Assembly: GCA_963833885.1 (NCBI GenBank) | Contig: CAWHZU010000007.1 | Span: forward strand, 62,001 to 126,000 | DNA length: 64,000 nucleotides | Source of the DNA: JASHPR01 sp963833885 | GTDB taxonomy: Bacteria; Actinomycetota; Actinomycetes; Streptosporangiales; Streptosporangiaceae | Direction of reading: 5' to 3' | Position numbers and translations under genes: made by a program | Part shown: positions 34,690 through 45,402 of the stretch, piece by piece | Layout: every line of letters begins with the position of its first letter | Position numbering within the stretch: position 1 is the first letter of the stretch | The notes under the pieces: generated by a model | The model's database searches: none | Told to the model about the DNA's origin: nothing | What the model saw: only the letters and a program-made list of their open reading frames with translations

Positions 34690-35901
34690 GTGACCGTTCG
34701 CTTGCTCACCAACATCGGCCGGCTCTGGACCGGTTCCGAAGTGTGGAGCAATGCGGCCATTCTTGTCCATAACGACCGTATTGCCTGGGTTGGTCCGGCA
34801 TCAGAACTTCCGGGCAGCATTCCCGGCGTGATCGCAGACATCGTCGATGTCGACCACGTCGAGAACCTCAACGGCGGACTGGTGACGCCTGGGCTCATCG
34901 ACGCGCACACGCACCCCGTCTACGCGGGCAACCGGTATGCGGAACTGGCGATGCGGGCCAGCGGCTCCTCGTCCGCGGACATCGCGGCTGCCGGCGGCGG
35001 GATGGCCTCCACGGTCACCGTGACCAGGGGGACAGACCCCTGGACGCTGTGTGACGCGGTGCGGGCACGGCTGCGCAACTGGATGCTGAGCGGCACTACG
35101 ACGATCGAGGCCAAGACCGGCTACCACCTGACCAGGGACGGTGAGCTGGCGGACATCCGACTGCTGCGCTCGCTCGAAGGCGAGCACGGCGTGCCGCGGG
35201 TGCACGCGACGTTCCTGGCTGCGAACGCGGTGCCGCCCGAGTACTTCGGCCGCCGCCACGACTACATCGATGCGGTCAGCGGCTGGTGCGCGGACGCGGC
35301 CGTCGCCGGTGCCGACAGCGTGGACGTGTACTGCGACGACGGGCGCTTCACCGAGCGGGAGGCCCGCTGGGTGCTCAACGCGGGCCGGCAGGCGGGCCTG
35401 CTGCCCCGGCTGCACGCGTGCGGTGACCCGCGCAACGGGGCGGCCAGGCTCGCGGCCGAGATCGGCTGCGCATCGGCCGACCTGCTGCAGGAGGCCGACG
35501 AAAAGGACGTGACCGCGCTGGCACGGGCAGGCGTCGCCGCCGTGCTCTGCCCGGCCACCTCGCTGAAGACCGGCCGCATCCCGCCGGTCCGCAGCCTGCT
35601 CGACAAGGGCGTGGCGGTCGGGCTCGGGTCTGACCACTCGCCCGGCGGCGTCGGGATCACATCCATGCCGCTCGTGATCGCGCTGGCCGTGTCGCACTTC
35701 GGGATGACCGTCACCGAGGCGCTGCGCGCGGCGACGATCGGCGGTGCTCACGCCCTCCGCGCACCCGACCGCGGCGCCATGGTCCGCGGCAGGTTCGCGG
35801 ACATCGTGGCCTGGGACGCCGATCACGAAGGCGCGTTCGCCTGGGCCTACGGCCTCAAGCCGGTCCGCGTGTGGCGGGGCGGCGAGCCGGTGACTGCCTG
35901 A
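34690..35901 (+). CDS. hutI: Imidazolonepropionase-like amidohydrolase
   Basis: A 403-aa metal-dependent amidohydrolase; HutI opens imidazolone-5-propionate to formiminoglutamate in histidine degradation. Seen: LVTPGLIDAHTHPVYAGNRYAE (metal-binding HTH), SGTTTIEAKTGYHLTRDGE, HACGDPRNG, and GLGSDHSPGG with the metal-binding Asp. GTG at 34690 has GGGAGG upstream and agrees with the expected N-terminus; the frame extends to 34627. No hutU, hutH or other histidine genes are adjacent, so a related cyclic-amide substrate is possible. Confidence 0.8.
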   Translation: MTVRLLTNIGRLWTGSEVWSNAAILVHNDRIAWVGPASELPGSIPGVIADIVDVDHVENLNGGLVTPGLIDAHTHPVYAGNRYAELAMRASGSSSADIAAAGGGMASTVTVTRGTDPWTLCDAVRARLRNWMLSGTTTIEAKTGYHLTRDGELADIRLLRSLEGEHGVPRVHATFLAANAVPPEYFGRRHDYIDAVSGWCADAAVAGADSVDVYCDDGRFTEREARWVLNAGRQAGLLPRLHACGDPRNGAARLAAEIGCASADLLQEADEKDVTALARAGVAAVLCPATSLKTGRIPPVRSLLDKGVAVGLGSDHSPGGVGITSMPLVIALAVSHFGMTVTEALRAATIGGAHALRAPDRGAMVRGRFADIVAWDADHEGAFAWAYGLKPVRVWRGGEPVTA

Positions 35902-35939
35902 GCTCGGCAGCGGCGATTCGTTCGTGGCATGCTGCAGGC

Positions 35940-36908
35940 ATGCCCCCAGCTTCTGCAGCCGGTGCCGCGGTGACAGTGATCGTCGGAGACGAGGAGCTGC
36001 TGGTCGAGCGCGCCGTACACGCGGTCGTGGCCGAGGCCGGAGCCGCCTCGGCCGAAACACCGGACGTGCATGATGTGCGCGCCGCCGACCTGCGGCCCGG
36101 TGACCTGCCCATGCTCACCGCGCCGTCGCTGTTCGGCGGTGGCTGCCTGGTCATCGTCCGGTCGGCCCAGGAGGCCACCAAGGACGTCGCCGCGGAGCTG
36201 GCGAGCCAGCTGGCCGCGCCGCCGCCGGAGGTGACGTTCGTGCTCACCCATTCCGGCGCTGCCAAGAACAAGTCGCTGCTGACCGGCCACGGCGGCCGAC
36301 GGGTCGACTGCCCGGCGGTCAAGCGCTTCGGCGAGCGGCTCGACTTCATGCGCTCCGAGTTCGCCCGGGCCGGGCGGAAGGCGGACGACGGAGGGCTGCG
36401 CGCGCTGCTCGACGCCGTCGGAAACGACCTGCGCGAGCTGGCCGCGGCGTGCAGCCAGCTCGCCGCCGACACCACCGGGGTGATCAACCAGGGCGTGGTG
36501 GCGCAGTACTACCGCGGCCGGGCTGAGGCGACCGGGTTCACCGTCGCCGATCGCGCGGTCGAAGGGAAGCTGGGCGAGGCGCTCGCCCAGCTGCGCTGGG
36601 CCCTGGCCACCGGGGTCTCGCCGGTGCTGATCACCAGCGCCCTGGCGCAGGGGGTCAGGGCGCTCGGCCGGGTGGGCACGGCGGCACGGACCAGGGGCCC
36701 GGACGCGCTGGCGTCCGAGCTCGGCATGCCGCCGTGGAAGGTGGACCGGGTGCGCCAGCAGCTCAGGGGCTGGACAGCCGAGGGCGTCGCCCAGGCGCAC
36801 TCGGTCGTGGCGCAGGTCGACGCCCAGGTTAAGGGCGAGGGCGCGAGCCCGGGTTACGCGCTGGAGCGCGCGATCACCGAGATCGTGGCCTGCCGCTCGG
36901 GCGGCTGA
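35940..36908 (+). CDS. holA: DNA polymerase III subunit delta
   Basis: A 322-aa clamp-loader delta subunit that opens the beta clamp. The N-terminus has VTVIVGDEELLVERAVHAVV; the AAA+-like domain contains LFGGGCLVIVRSAQE; the C-terminal helical collar is GFTVADRAVEGKLGEALAQLRWALATG and MPPWKVDRVRQQLRGW. Size and order upstream of rpsT and lepA match other actinobacteria. ATG at 35940 lacks a strong SD; the frame extends upstream to 35871. It converges on rpsT. Confidence 0.9.
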   Translation: MPPASAAGAAVTVIVGDEELLVERAVHAVVAEAGAASAETPDVHDVRAADLRPGDLPMLTAPSLFGGGCLVIVRSAQEATKDVAAELASQLAAPPPEVTFVLTHSGAAKNKSLLTGHGGRRVDCPAVKRFGERLDFMRSEFARAGRKADDGGLRALLDAVGNDLRELAAACSQLAADTTGVINQGVVAQYYRGRAEATGFTVADRAVEGKLGEALAQLRWALATGVSPVLITSALAQGVRALGRVGTAARTRGPDALASELGMPPWKVDRVRQQLRGWTAEGVAQAHSVVAQVDAQVKGEGASPGYALERAITEIVACRSGG

Positions 36909-36968
36909 CCCGCGGCGGGCCGGACAGCTGATGCTGACCGGCGCCGGCCGCGTTGGTCTTGCCCGCGG

Positions 36969-37048
36969 CCGACCGGTCAGCTGATCCGTGACGGCCGACG
37001 CCGACCGGTCAGCTGATCCGTGATGGCCGGCGCCGACCGGTCAGCTGA
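36969..37048. repeat. 32-bp tandem repeat at the 3' end of rpsT
   Basis: CCGACCGGTCAGCTGA begins at 36969, 37001 and 37033 (period 32). The third copy contains the rpsT stop and last codons. A further degenerate copy may lie at 36920-36950. Each unit has the palindrome ACCGGT, so the array could fold and act as a bidirectional terminator between holA and rpsT. Confidence 0.85.
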
Positions 37049-37310
37049 CGTTGAGCTGCGCGGCGCGCTTGGAGATCGCCGACTTGCGGTTGGCCGCCTG
37101 GTTCTTGTGGATGACGCCCTTGCTGGCCGCCTTGTCCAGCTTGACGAACGCGGCCCGCATGGCCTGCGTGGCCTTCTCTTCGTCGCCCGCGTCTGCTGCC
37201 TCACGGAACTGGCGCACCGACGTCTTAAGCGCCGACTTGACCGCCTTGTTGCGCTGGCGCGCCTTTTCGTTCTGCTTGTTGCGCTTGATCTGGGACTTGA
37301 TATTCGCCAC
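37041..37310 (-). CDS. rpsT: 30S ribosomal protein S20
   Basis: An 89-aa, Lys/Arg-rich protein matching bS20: MANIKSQIKRNKQNEKARQ at the start, AVKSALKTSVRQFREA in the middle and GVIHKNQAANRKSAISKRAAQL at the end. It binds 16S rRNA helices 9 and 44. GTG start at 37310 with GCGAGG upstream. It is divergent from lepA, the usual actinobacterial arrangement. Its stop codon lies inside a 32-bp tandem repeat. Confidence 0.97.
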   Translation of the reverse strand: MANIKSQIKRNKQNEKARQRNKAVKSALKTSVRQFREAADAGDEEKATQAMRAAFVKLDKAASKGVIHKNQAANRKSAISKRAAQLNVS

Positions 37311-37781
37311 GCGTGTGCCTCGCTAGGAGTTTGTGAGCTCTGTCGGATATGCCCGCCGCGACGAAACCGCGGCGTCGCACCCGGCAGAACACTGCGGGCA
37401 TGCGGGCAGCCGACTGGCAAGGGTATCCGAGATAGGCCCGGCCGCTCAAACCGGCCCGATCTCGCCGTGCTGGGGGGCTAGCTTAAGGCAACGCGAAGTG
37501 ATCAGCGACAGCAGCGACGCGGGGTGGCCGGCGCTGGCGGCGGGCTGCTGTCGTTCTTGCGGTGCCGAGGGGCGGCGGCGGGCTGCTGTGGTCGTGGCGA
37601 TGCCCGAGGGGCAGCAGTGGCGCTTTGAACGGCAATCGAACGTCCGTCCGAGATGGGCCCGGGCCGCCTGCTGGCCTCGGCATCCGCTCCGGCATGCAAC
37701 CATAGACGGCGACAAGGATCTGCCAGCGCGCACGTCGAGCCCGATGGCCGATCGGACCGAGTCCTGCGGGAGCAGCCACCC
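37311..37781. other. rpsT-lepA divergent intergenic region
   Basis: About 470 bp with promoters for both genes expected. It contains an imperfect 38-bp tandem duplication (copies from 37536 and 37574, sharing GGCGGCGGGCTGCTGT and GCCGAGGGGC). No RNA gene recognised. Confidence 0.55.
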
Positions 37782-39617
<1,836 letters not shown>

Positions 39618-39627
39618 GTGCTCGGGG

Positions 39628-40125
39628 TCAGCTCCGCGCGATCGCGGACACGATCGCGACGATGAACAGGCAGGCCACGACCAGCACGGCGAAACCTGTC
39701 CAGCCGAGCACCAGCCCCACGGTGGCCAGGCCCTTACCGTCCTCGCCGGTGCGGCGTATCTCGCGGCGGGCCATGTGGCCGAGGACGATCGCCGGGATCG
39801 TGCTCAGAAAGCCGGTGAAGGGCTGGCCGATGCCGCACGCCAGCGATGCGATCGCGAGCGCGTTGGTCCTGGCCGGCGTCGGCGCGACCGGCCAGGCGGG
39901 CTGGGCGAGATGCCCGCCGGGGAGGTCGGCGGTGACCCTGGCCAGGTCGCCGAGCGTGCGCGCGGCAAACGCCTGGCCCGCCCGGCTGTCGTACTCCTCC
40001 TTGGTCAGCCTGCCCTCGGCGTAGCCGGCCTTGAGCACGTCGACGGCGCGATCCCGGTCAGCGCTGGACGCCAGCAGGTAGGCGTTGCCCCCGGCGGGAA
40101 TCCCCAACCCCGATCGCGCCGTCAT
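39628..40125 (-). CDS. DUF1707 / DUF4190 membrane protein
   Basis: A 165-aa protein. The N-terminal DUF1707 domain (RDRAVDVLKAGYAEGRLTKEEYDSRAGQAFAARTLGDLARVTADLP, residues about 24-68) is a SHOCT-like short helix pair. Two transmembrane segments in a DUF4190-type region follow (about residues 88-113 and 138-162) with a HMARREIRRTGEDGKGLA loop. Such proteins are common in actinobacteria and uncharacterised. The Pro/Ala linker separates the domains. It lies convergent with lepA and divergent from hemW. Confidence 0.82.
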   Translation of the reverse strand: MTARSGLGIPAGGNAYLLASSADRDRAVDVLKAGYAEGRLTKEEYDSRAGQAFAARTLGDLARVTADLPGGHLAQPAWPVAPTPARTNALAIASLACGIGQPFTGFLSTIPAIVLGHMARREIRRTGEDGKGLATVGLVLGWTGFAVLVVACLFIVAIVSAIARS

Positions 40126-40301
40126 CGCCTGCCTCCAGCTCCCCGATGCCGCCAGCTTAACCCGCCCTTCGGCGGCCCGGGTGGGGTGGCGCCGCCTGGG
40201 TCGGCTCCGGGGGGCGGATCGGGTGGCGTCGCTGGCCGCGGATCGGGTGGCGTCGCCAGCCGCGGTTCGACCGGCGGCTCAACCGCGGCTACCGTTCCGG
40301 T

Positions 40302-41525
40302 GTGTCCCCAGGTCCGCCACCGGAAGGCGCGCCCGTCCCCGCCGACGGCGCGCTGCCACCGGACGCCCTTGCCGGGTCCGGCGGGCGCCCGTTCGGCGTC
40401 TACGTGCACGTGCCGTTCTGCGTGACCCGGTGCGGTTACTGCGACTTCAACACCTACACCGCCGACCAGCTTGGGCCCGGCGCCACCAGGGAGTCCTACG
40501 CGGGCCAGGCCATCGAGGAGATCCGGCTGGCGCGGAAGGTGCTCGGCGGGGCGGCCCGGCCGGCCGCGGCGGTGTTCTTCGGCGGCGGTACGCCGACGCT
40601 GCTGCCGCCCGCCGACCTGGCCGCAATCCTGGCCGCGATCGACGGCGAGTTCGGCCTGGTCCCCGGCGCTGAAGTGACCGCCGAGGCGAACCCTGAAACC
40701 GTCGACCAGCGGGCCCTGGCGCAGCTGCGCGCAAGCGGCTTCACCCGTATCTCGATCGGCATGCAGAGCGCGGTGAGCCACGTGCTGACCGTTCTGGACC
40801 GCAAGCATGAACCCGGGCGGCCGGAAAGGTGCGTCGCCTGGGCCCGCTCCGCGGGTTTCGAGCACGTCAGCCTGGACCTGATCTACGGGACCCCGGGGGA
40901 GAGCGACGAGGACTGGAACGCCTCGCTGCGCAGCGCCGTGTCCGCCGGGCCCGACCACATCTCCGCCTATTCGCTGATCGTCGAGCAGGGCACCAGGCTG
41001 GCCGCCAGGATCGGCCGGGGCGAGCTCCCCGCGCCGGATGACGACGTGATGGCCGACCGCTACCTGGCCGCGGACGAACTGCTCAGCGCCGCGGGCCTGC
41101 GCTGGTACGAGGTCTCCAACTGGGCGGCGTCACCGGACGCGATGTGCCGGCACAACCTGCTCTACTGGACCGACGGGGACTGGTGGGGCATCGGCCCCGG
41201 CGCGCACAGTCACGTCGCCGGAACCCGGTGGTGGAACGTGCGGCACCCGGCTGCGTACGCGGCCAGGATCGCGGCCGGGGTGAGCCCGGGGCAGGCGCGC
41301 GAGATCCTGACTCCGGCGGAGCGCCGCACCGAACGCATCATGCTGCTGACCCGGCTGGCGGCCGGCTGCCCGCTGGCCGAGCTGTCCCCGGCCGGGTGCG
41401 CGGCTGCAGCAGTGGCAGTCCAGGATGGCCTGGCCGACCCCGATGCTTACGCACAGGCAAGAGTGGTCCTGACCGCGCGCGGCCGGCTGCTGGCCGACGC
41501 GGTGATCCGCGGCCTGACCGACTGA
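40302..41525 (+). CDS. hemW: Radical SAM heme chaperone HemW
   Basis: A 407-aa HemW-type protein; such proteins bind heme and insert it into respiratory enzymes and resemble coproporphyrinogen dehydrogenase HemN. The radical-SAM motif CVTRCGYCDF has the HemW/HemN CxxxCxxC spacing and extra Cys-Asp-Phe. Next come FGGGTPTLLPP, EANPETVD, RISIGMQS and DLIYGTPGE, plus a C-terminal HemN_C domain. The N-terminal 28 residues are Pro/Ala-rich. GTG at 40302. The gene follows lepA as in most actinobacteria. Upstream, a roughly 25-bp GC-rich unit is repeated (40210-40270). Confidence 0.9.
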   Translation: MSPGPPPEGAPVPADGALPPDALAGSGGRPFGVYVHVPFCVTRCGYCDFNTYTADQLGPGATRESYAGQAIEEIRLARKVLGGAARPAAAVFFGGGTPTLLPPADLAAILAAIDGEFGLVPGAEVTAEANPETVDQRALAQLRASGFTRISIGMQSAVSHVLTVLDRKHEPGRPERCVAWARSAGFEHVSLDLIYGTPGESDEDWNASLRSAVSAGPDHISAYSLIVEQGTRLAARIGRGELPAPDDDVMADRYLAADELLSAAGLRWYEVSNWAASPDAMCRHNLLYWTDGDWWGIGPGAHSHVAGTRWWNVRHPAAYAARIAAGVSPGQAREILTPAERRTERIMLLTRLAAGCPLAELSPAGCAAAAVAVQDGLADPDAYAQARVVLTARGRLLADAVIRGLTD

Positions 41526-41534
41526 ACGGGGGCG

Positions 41535-41564
41535 AGTGCCCCGGCGCGACCCGTTCCGGGCACT
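41535..41564. terminator. Hairpin between hemW and the DUF4870 gene
   Basis: AGTGCCCCGG pairs with CCGGGCACT with one bulge and a loop of about 11 bases, between convergent genes. Confidence 0.55.
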
Positions 41565-41567
41565 GCT

Positions 41568-42245
41568 CTAATGCGCGAGGGAGGCGCAGATCCAGGACGG
41601 GATCGAGTAGTAGTCCCCGCGGTTCGCGCTGGATCCGGCGACGATCACGTAAGCGAGGGTGACCAGCCACAACGCCACGGCCAGCGGCACCACGACGATG
41701 AGCGCGAGCACGATGTTGTCCAGGGCCAGCATCGTGCCCAGGATCAGCGCACAGATGCTGTAGAGGAGCGTGGTGATCGCCAGGTCGAGGGCCTGAGCCG
41801 CGTGGCGGCGCGCGTAGGCCGACGACCGCCTCTTGAGCAGGAAGATGACCAGCGGGACGAGCGGGCCGAGGAAGGGCACCCCCAGGTAGCTGAGTGTGGC
41901 CAGGCGCTCGTCAGCCGGGTCGGCGGGACCCGGCGCGGCCGCGGGTTCCGCGGTCGTCTGCGCTGCGGCTCCGGGCTGCCCGGTGGCCGGCTCTGGGCCG
42001 CCGGCGGCCTGTGCCACGCTCGGCCCCGGCCATGGCGCCCGTTTCGTCGGCCAGCGGGCCGTACCACCGCCGCCCGTAACGCGGTCCTGCGGGCCGGTAT
42101 GGAGAGCTTCCTGCGGGCCGGTGTGGAAGCGTTCCGGCGGCGCCTGGAAGCCGCCGCCGGAAGCGGGGAGAGCGCCGAGTGGCTCCGCTGGCGCTGGCCC
42201 CGGCGCCGGCCACTCCGGCGTCGGCCTGGATGGGTTGCTGGTCAT
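41568..42245 (-). CDS. DUF4870 membrane protein with proline-rich N-terminus
   Basis: A 225-aa protein. Residues 1-110 are a disordered Pro/Ala/Gly-rich cytoplasmic region with two HTGPQ repeats. The C-terminal half is a DUF4870 (Tic20-like) domain: ERLATLSYLGVPFLGPLVPLVIFLL, RSSAYARRHAAQALDLAITT, then two further membrane helices. Function unknown. ATG at 42245 is taken over the longer open frame to 42374, which would run over the hrcA promoter. Divergent from hrcA. Confidence 0.82.
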   Translation of the reverse strand: MTSNPSRPTPEWPAPGPAPAEPLGALPASGGGFQAPPERFHTGPQEALHTGPQDRVTGGGGTARWPTKRAPWPGPSVAQAAGGPEPATGQPGAAAQTTAEPAAAPGPADPADERLATLSYLGVPFLGPLVPLVIFLLKRRSSAYARRHAAQALDLAITTLLYSICALILGTMLALDNIVLALIVVVPLAVALWLVTLAYVIVAGSSANRGDYYSIPSWICASLAH

Positions 42246-42353
42246 GAACGTTCCGCTGCCCGGTCCTTTCCCGCTCCCACGGTAGCCCGTACCTACGGCG
42301 TCGCTTGAACACGGTCGTGACGTTGCTGCTCCATCCCAGTATCCTTCCCGCCA

Positions 42354-42385
42354 TAGACTTGGCACTCCAGACATCGGAGTGCCAG
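42354..42385 (+). promoter_or_regulatory. CIRCE operator upstream of hrcA
   Basis: TTGGCACTC (42359-42367), nine bases, then GAGTGCCAG (42377-42385) matches CIRCE (TTAGCACTC-N9-GAGTGCTAA) at 15 of 18 arm positions. A TAGACT -10 candidate (42354-42359) abuts it, so HrcA bound here would block its own transcription. Confidence 0.88.
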
Positions 42386-42397
42386 GGAGGTGGGCGC

Positions 42398-43411
42398 GTG
42401 CTCGACGACAGGAAGTTGGCGGTGCTGCGCGCCATCGTCGAGGACTACGTGTCCACTAATGAGCCGGTTGGCTCGAAATCCCTCGTCGACCGGCACAACC
42501 TTGACGTTTCCCCGGCGACCATCCGCAATGATATGGCGGTGCTCGAGGAGCAGGGCTTCATTGTGCAACCGCACACGAGCGCGGGTCGTGTTCCGACGGA
42601 CAAGGGTTACCGGCTTTTCGTCGACCGGCTGTCCGCGGTCCGGCCGTTTTCGTCCGCCGAACGCAGGGCGATCGAGACGTTCCTGGCCGGCGCCTACGAC
42701 CTGGACGACGTCGTCATGCGGACGGTCCGGCTGCTCGCGCAGCTGACCCGCCAGGTGGCCGTCGTCCAGTACCCGTCGCTGACGAGGTCGGCGGTGCGCC
42801 ACGTCGAGCTGGTGACGCTGACCGACCAGCGGCTGCTGCTGGTGCTGATCACCAACACCGGCCGAGTGGAGCAGCGCTCGGTGGACCTGCCAGGCGCGAT
42901 CGACGAGGAGTCGATCAACCAGCTGCGCGCGGTGCTCAACGCCTGCCTCGACGGGCGCAAGCTGACCGAGGTCGCGTCGGTCGTGGCCGAGTTGCCCGGG
43001 CGTGTTGCGCCCACCGGGCGTGCCAATGCGGCTGCGGTTTTCTCGGTGATCCTGGAAACTCTGGTGGAACGGCACGAGGAGCGGATCGTCGTCGGCGGTG
43101 CGGCCAACCTGACGGCGGGCGACTTCACCCAGGGCCTGCATGAGGTGCTCGAGGCGCTCGAGGAGCAGGTTGTGCTCATGCGGTTGCTCGGCGAGTCTGG
43201 TGATCAGGAATCGCTGACGGTCAGGATCGGTTCTGAGAACGAGGTGCAGGGGCTGCGGAGTACCTCTGTGGTGGCAACGGGCTATGGCTCCGGCGATCGG
43301 GCGCTGGCCAGCCTGGGCGTGCTCGGCCCGACACGAATGGACTACCCGACGGCGATGGGAGCGGTGCGCGCGGTGGCACGGTACGTGGGTCAGATCTTGG
43401 CGGAGTCGTAG
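42398..43411 (+). CDS. hrcA: Heat-inducible transcription repressor HrcA
   Basis: A 337-aa repressor of heat-shock genes that binds CIRCE. The N-terminal winged helix (LDDRKLAVLRAIVEDYVSTNEPVGS, SPATIRNDMAVLEEQGFIVQPHTSAGRVPTDKGYR) and the GAF-like dimerisation domain are complete. GTG at 42398 has GGGAGG upstream; longer in-frame starts would run across the CIRCE site. dnaJ begins 3 bp after the stop. The CIRCE site at its own promoter implies autoregulation. Confidence 0.95.
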   Translation: MLDDRKLAVLRAIVEDYVSTNEPVGSKSLVDRHNLDVSPATIRNDMAVLEEQGFIVQPHTSAGRVPTDKGYRLFVDRLSAVRPFSSAERRAIETFLAGAYDLDDVVMRTVRLLAQLTRQVAVVQYPSLTRSAVRHVELVTLTDQRLLLVLITNTGRVEQRSVDLPGAIDEESINQLRAVLNACLDGRKLTEVASVVAELPGRVAPTGRANAAAVFSVILETLVERHEERIVVGGAANLTAGDFTQGLHEVLEALEEQVVLMRLLGESGDQESLTVRIGSENEVQGLRSTSVVATGYGSGDRALASLGVLGPTRMDYPTAMGAVRAVARYVGQILAES

Positions 43412-43414
43412 GGG

Positions 43415-44551
43415 ATGCGGGTGGCAAACGATTACTACGGCGTCCTTGGCGTTAGGCGCGACGCTGATCCTGACGAGATCAAGAAGGCCTATCGCAGGCT
43501 GGCGAGGGAGCTGCATCCGGACGTCAACCCCGATCCGGAGACGCAGGAGCGGTTCAAGGAGATCACCCAGGCCTACGAGGTGCTCTCCGACCCGGGCAAG
43601 CGGCAGATGTACGACCTGGGCGCCGATCCCTTCGCACAGGCCGGAGCGGGCGCAGGCGGCTTCGGGGCCGGGTTCCCGTTCAGCGACATCATGGACGCCT
43701 TCTTCGGGGCCGGTACGGCCACCAGGGGCCCGCGGAGCAGGGCGCGGCGCGGGAGGAACGCGACCATCCGGGTCGAGCTCGACCTGTCCGAGTGCGCGTT
43801 CGGCACGACAAGGGATCTCGTGGTGGACACCGCGGTCGTCTGCCCGAGCTGCTCGGGCGAGGGCACGGCGCCCGGCACCCACCCGGAGACCTGCGAGGTC
43901 TGCAACGGGCGCGGCGAGGTGAGCCAGGTCACCCGTTCGTTCCTCGGCCAGGTGATGACGTCACGGCCGTGCCCCGGCTGCGGCGGCTTCGGCACCGTGA
44001 TCCGCAGGCCGTGCCCGGAGTGCGACGGCGAGGGCCGGGTACGCACCCGCCGCACCATCAAGGTGCGGATTCCGGCCGGTGTCGAGGACGGGACACACAT
44101 CCAGCTGGCCGGGGAGGGCGAGACCGGGCCGGGCGGCGGGCCAGCCGGCGACCTCTTCCTGGAGATCGTGCAGCGGCCGCACACGATCTTTGAGCGGACG
44201 GGAGATGACCTGCACTGCACGGTGACGATCCCGATGGTGGCTGCGGCGCTCGGGGCGACCCTGAAGGTGCAGACCCTGGACGGCCCGGCCGACATAGACA
44301 TCAGGCCAGGGACCCAGTCCGGGCAGGCGATACCGCTCTATGGGCAGGGAACGGCGCACCTGAACGCGTCGGGCCGCGGTGATCTGGTCATCCACGTCAC
44401 AGTGGAGACGCCGATGAAGCTGGAGCCAGAGCAGGAGAACCTGCTCCGGGAGCTGGCCAAGATGCGTGGCGAGGAGTCGCCGCCCGGCAGGTTTCAGCCT
44501 GGCCAGCAAGGGTTCTTCTCCCGGCTGCGCGACGCGTTCAACGGCCGCTGA
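43415..44551 (+). CDS. dnaJ: Chaperone DnaJ (second actinobacterial paralogue, DnaJ2 type)
   Basis: A 378-aa co-chaperone stimulating DnaK ATPase. J domain NDYYGVLGVRRDADPDEIKKAYR with HPD motif (LHPDVNP), a Gly/Phe-rich linker (about 75-95), and four zinc-finger repeats (CPSCSGEGT, CEVCNGRGE, CPGCGGFGT, CPECDGEGR), then C-terminal substrate-binding domains. It sits directly after hrcA, typical of DnaJ2, whereas DnaJ1 goes with dnaK-grpE. Complete, no anomalies. Confidence 0.95.
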   Translation: MRVANDYYGVLGVRRDADPDEIKKAYRRLARELHPDVNPDPETQERFKEITQAYEVLSDPGKRQMYDLGADPFAQAGAGAGGFGAGFPFSDIMDAFFGAGTATRGPRSRARRGRNATIRVELDLSECAFGTTRDLVVDTAVVCPSCSGEGTAPGTHPETCEVCNGRGEVSQVTRSFLGQVMTSRPCPGCGGFGTVIRRPCPECDGEGRVRTRRTIKVRIPAGVEDGTHIQLAGEGETGPGGGPAGDLFLEIVQRPHTIFERTGDDLHCTVTIPMVAAALGATLKVQTLDGPADIDIRPGTQSGQAIPLYGQGTAHLNASGRGDLVIHVTVETPMKLEPEQENLLRELAKMRGEESPPGRFQPGQQGFFSRLRDAFNGR

Positions 44552-44593
44552 CCCCCTGCGCCCAAGGGGAGCCGAAGGGGAAGAGGGTCGGCC

Positions 44594-45379
44594 GTGAAGG
44601 GGGAGGGGGAGGCGGGCGGGGGGACCCCGGAGGCGCAGGGCAAGGCAACGCCGCCGGTCTTTCTTGCCGACACCGCCGAGCTCGAGCGCGGCTCGATCAC
44701 CCTCACCGGGGCCGAGGGGCGTCACGCGGCCACCGTGCGCCGGCTGTCCGCGGGCGAGCGGGCCGACGTCACGGACGGGGCAGGCACGATCGCCGAGTGC
44801 ACGGTGACCCGCACCGGGCCTGGCGTGATCGAGCTAGCGGTGCTGACCAAGCGCACGATCCCGGCCGCCGAGCCGCGGATCGTCGTGGTTCAGGCGATTC
44901 CCAAGGGCGACCGCGGCGAGCTTGCCGTCGAGATCATGACCGAGGTGGGCGTCGACGAGGTCATCGCCTGGCAGGCTGAGCGCAGCGTGGCCCGCTGGCG
45001 CAGCGATCGGGCGGGCAAGGCGCTGGCGCGCTGGCAGGCGACGGCGCGAGAGGCGGCCAAGCAGTCGCGGCGCGCCTGGATCCCGGGGGTAACCGGCCCG
45101 GAGCGGATGCCGGCCGTCGCGCGCAGGGTCGCCGCCGCGGATCTGGCGATCCTGCTCGATCCCGGCGGTGAGGCCGCGTTCGGCAGCCTGGCCATGCCGC
45201 ACCAGGGCGAGATCGTCGTGATCGTCGGGCCGGAAGGCGGGGTCAGCCCGGCGGAAGCCGACGCCCTGACGGGCGCCGGGGCCGTTCCCGCCCGGCTGGG
45301 ACCGACGGTACTCCGCACGTCCTCGGCCGGCGCTGTTGCGGCAGCGCTGGCGCTGGCCAAGTCGGACCGCTGGGCCTGA
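44594..45379 (+). CDS. rsmE: 16S rRNA (uracil1498-N3)-methyltransferase
   Basis: A 261-aa SPOUT-family methyltransferase acting on 30S subunits. The PUA-like N-terminal domain contains LTGAEGRHAATVRRLSAGERADVTDG. The knot region has IPKGDRGELAVEIMTEVGVDEVIAWQAERSV, IVGPEGGVSPAEADAL and LGPTVLRTSSAGAVAAALAL, the SAM-binding signature. GTG at 44594; the first 20 residues are Gly-rich extra sequence. It follows dnaJ by about 40 bp. Confidence 0.93.
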   Translation: MKGEGEAGGGTPEAQGKATPPVFLADTAELERGSITLTGAEGRHAATVRRLSAGERADVTDGAGTIAECTVTRTGPGVIELAVLTKRTIPAAEPRIVVVQAIPKGDRGELAVEIMTEVGVDEVIAWQAERSVARWRSDRAGKALARWQATAREAAKQSRRAWIPGVTGPERMPAVARRVAAADLAILLDPGGEAAFGSLAMPHQGEIVVIVGPEGGVSPAEADALTGAGAVPARLGPTVLRTSSAGAVAAALALAKSDRWA

Positions 45380-45402
45380 ACGCGGGGTCCTGCAGAGCTT
45401 GT

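Noticed and set aside
36969..37048. CRISPR-like short repeats
   Set aside because: Directly adjacent 32-bp tandem units without spacers, and no cas genes in the window.
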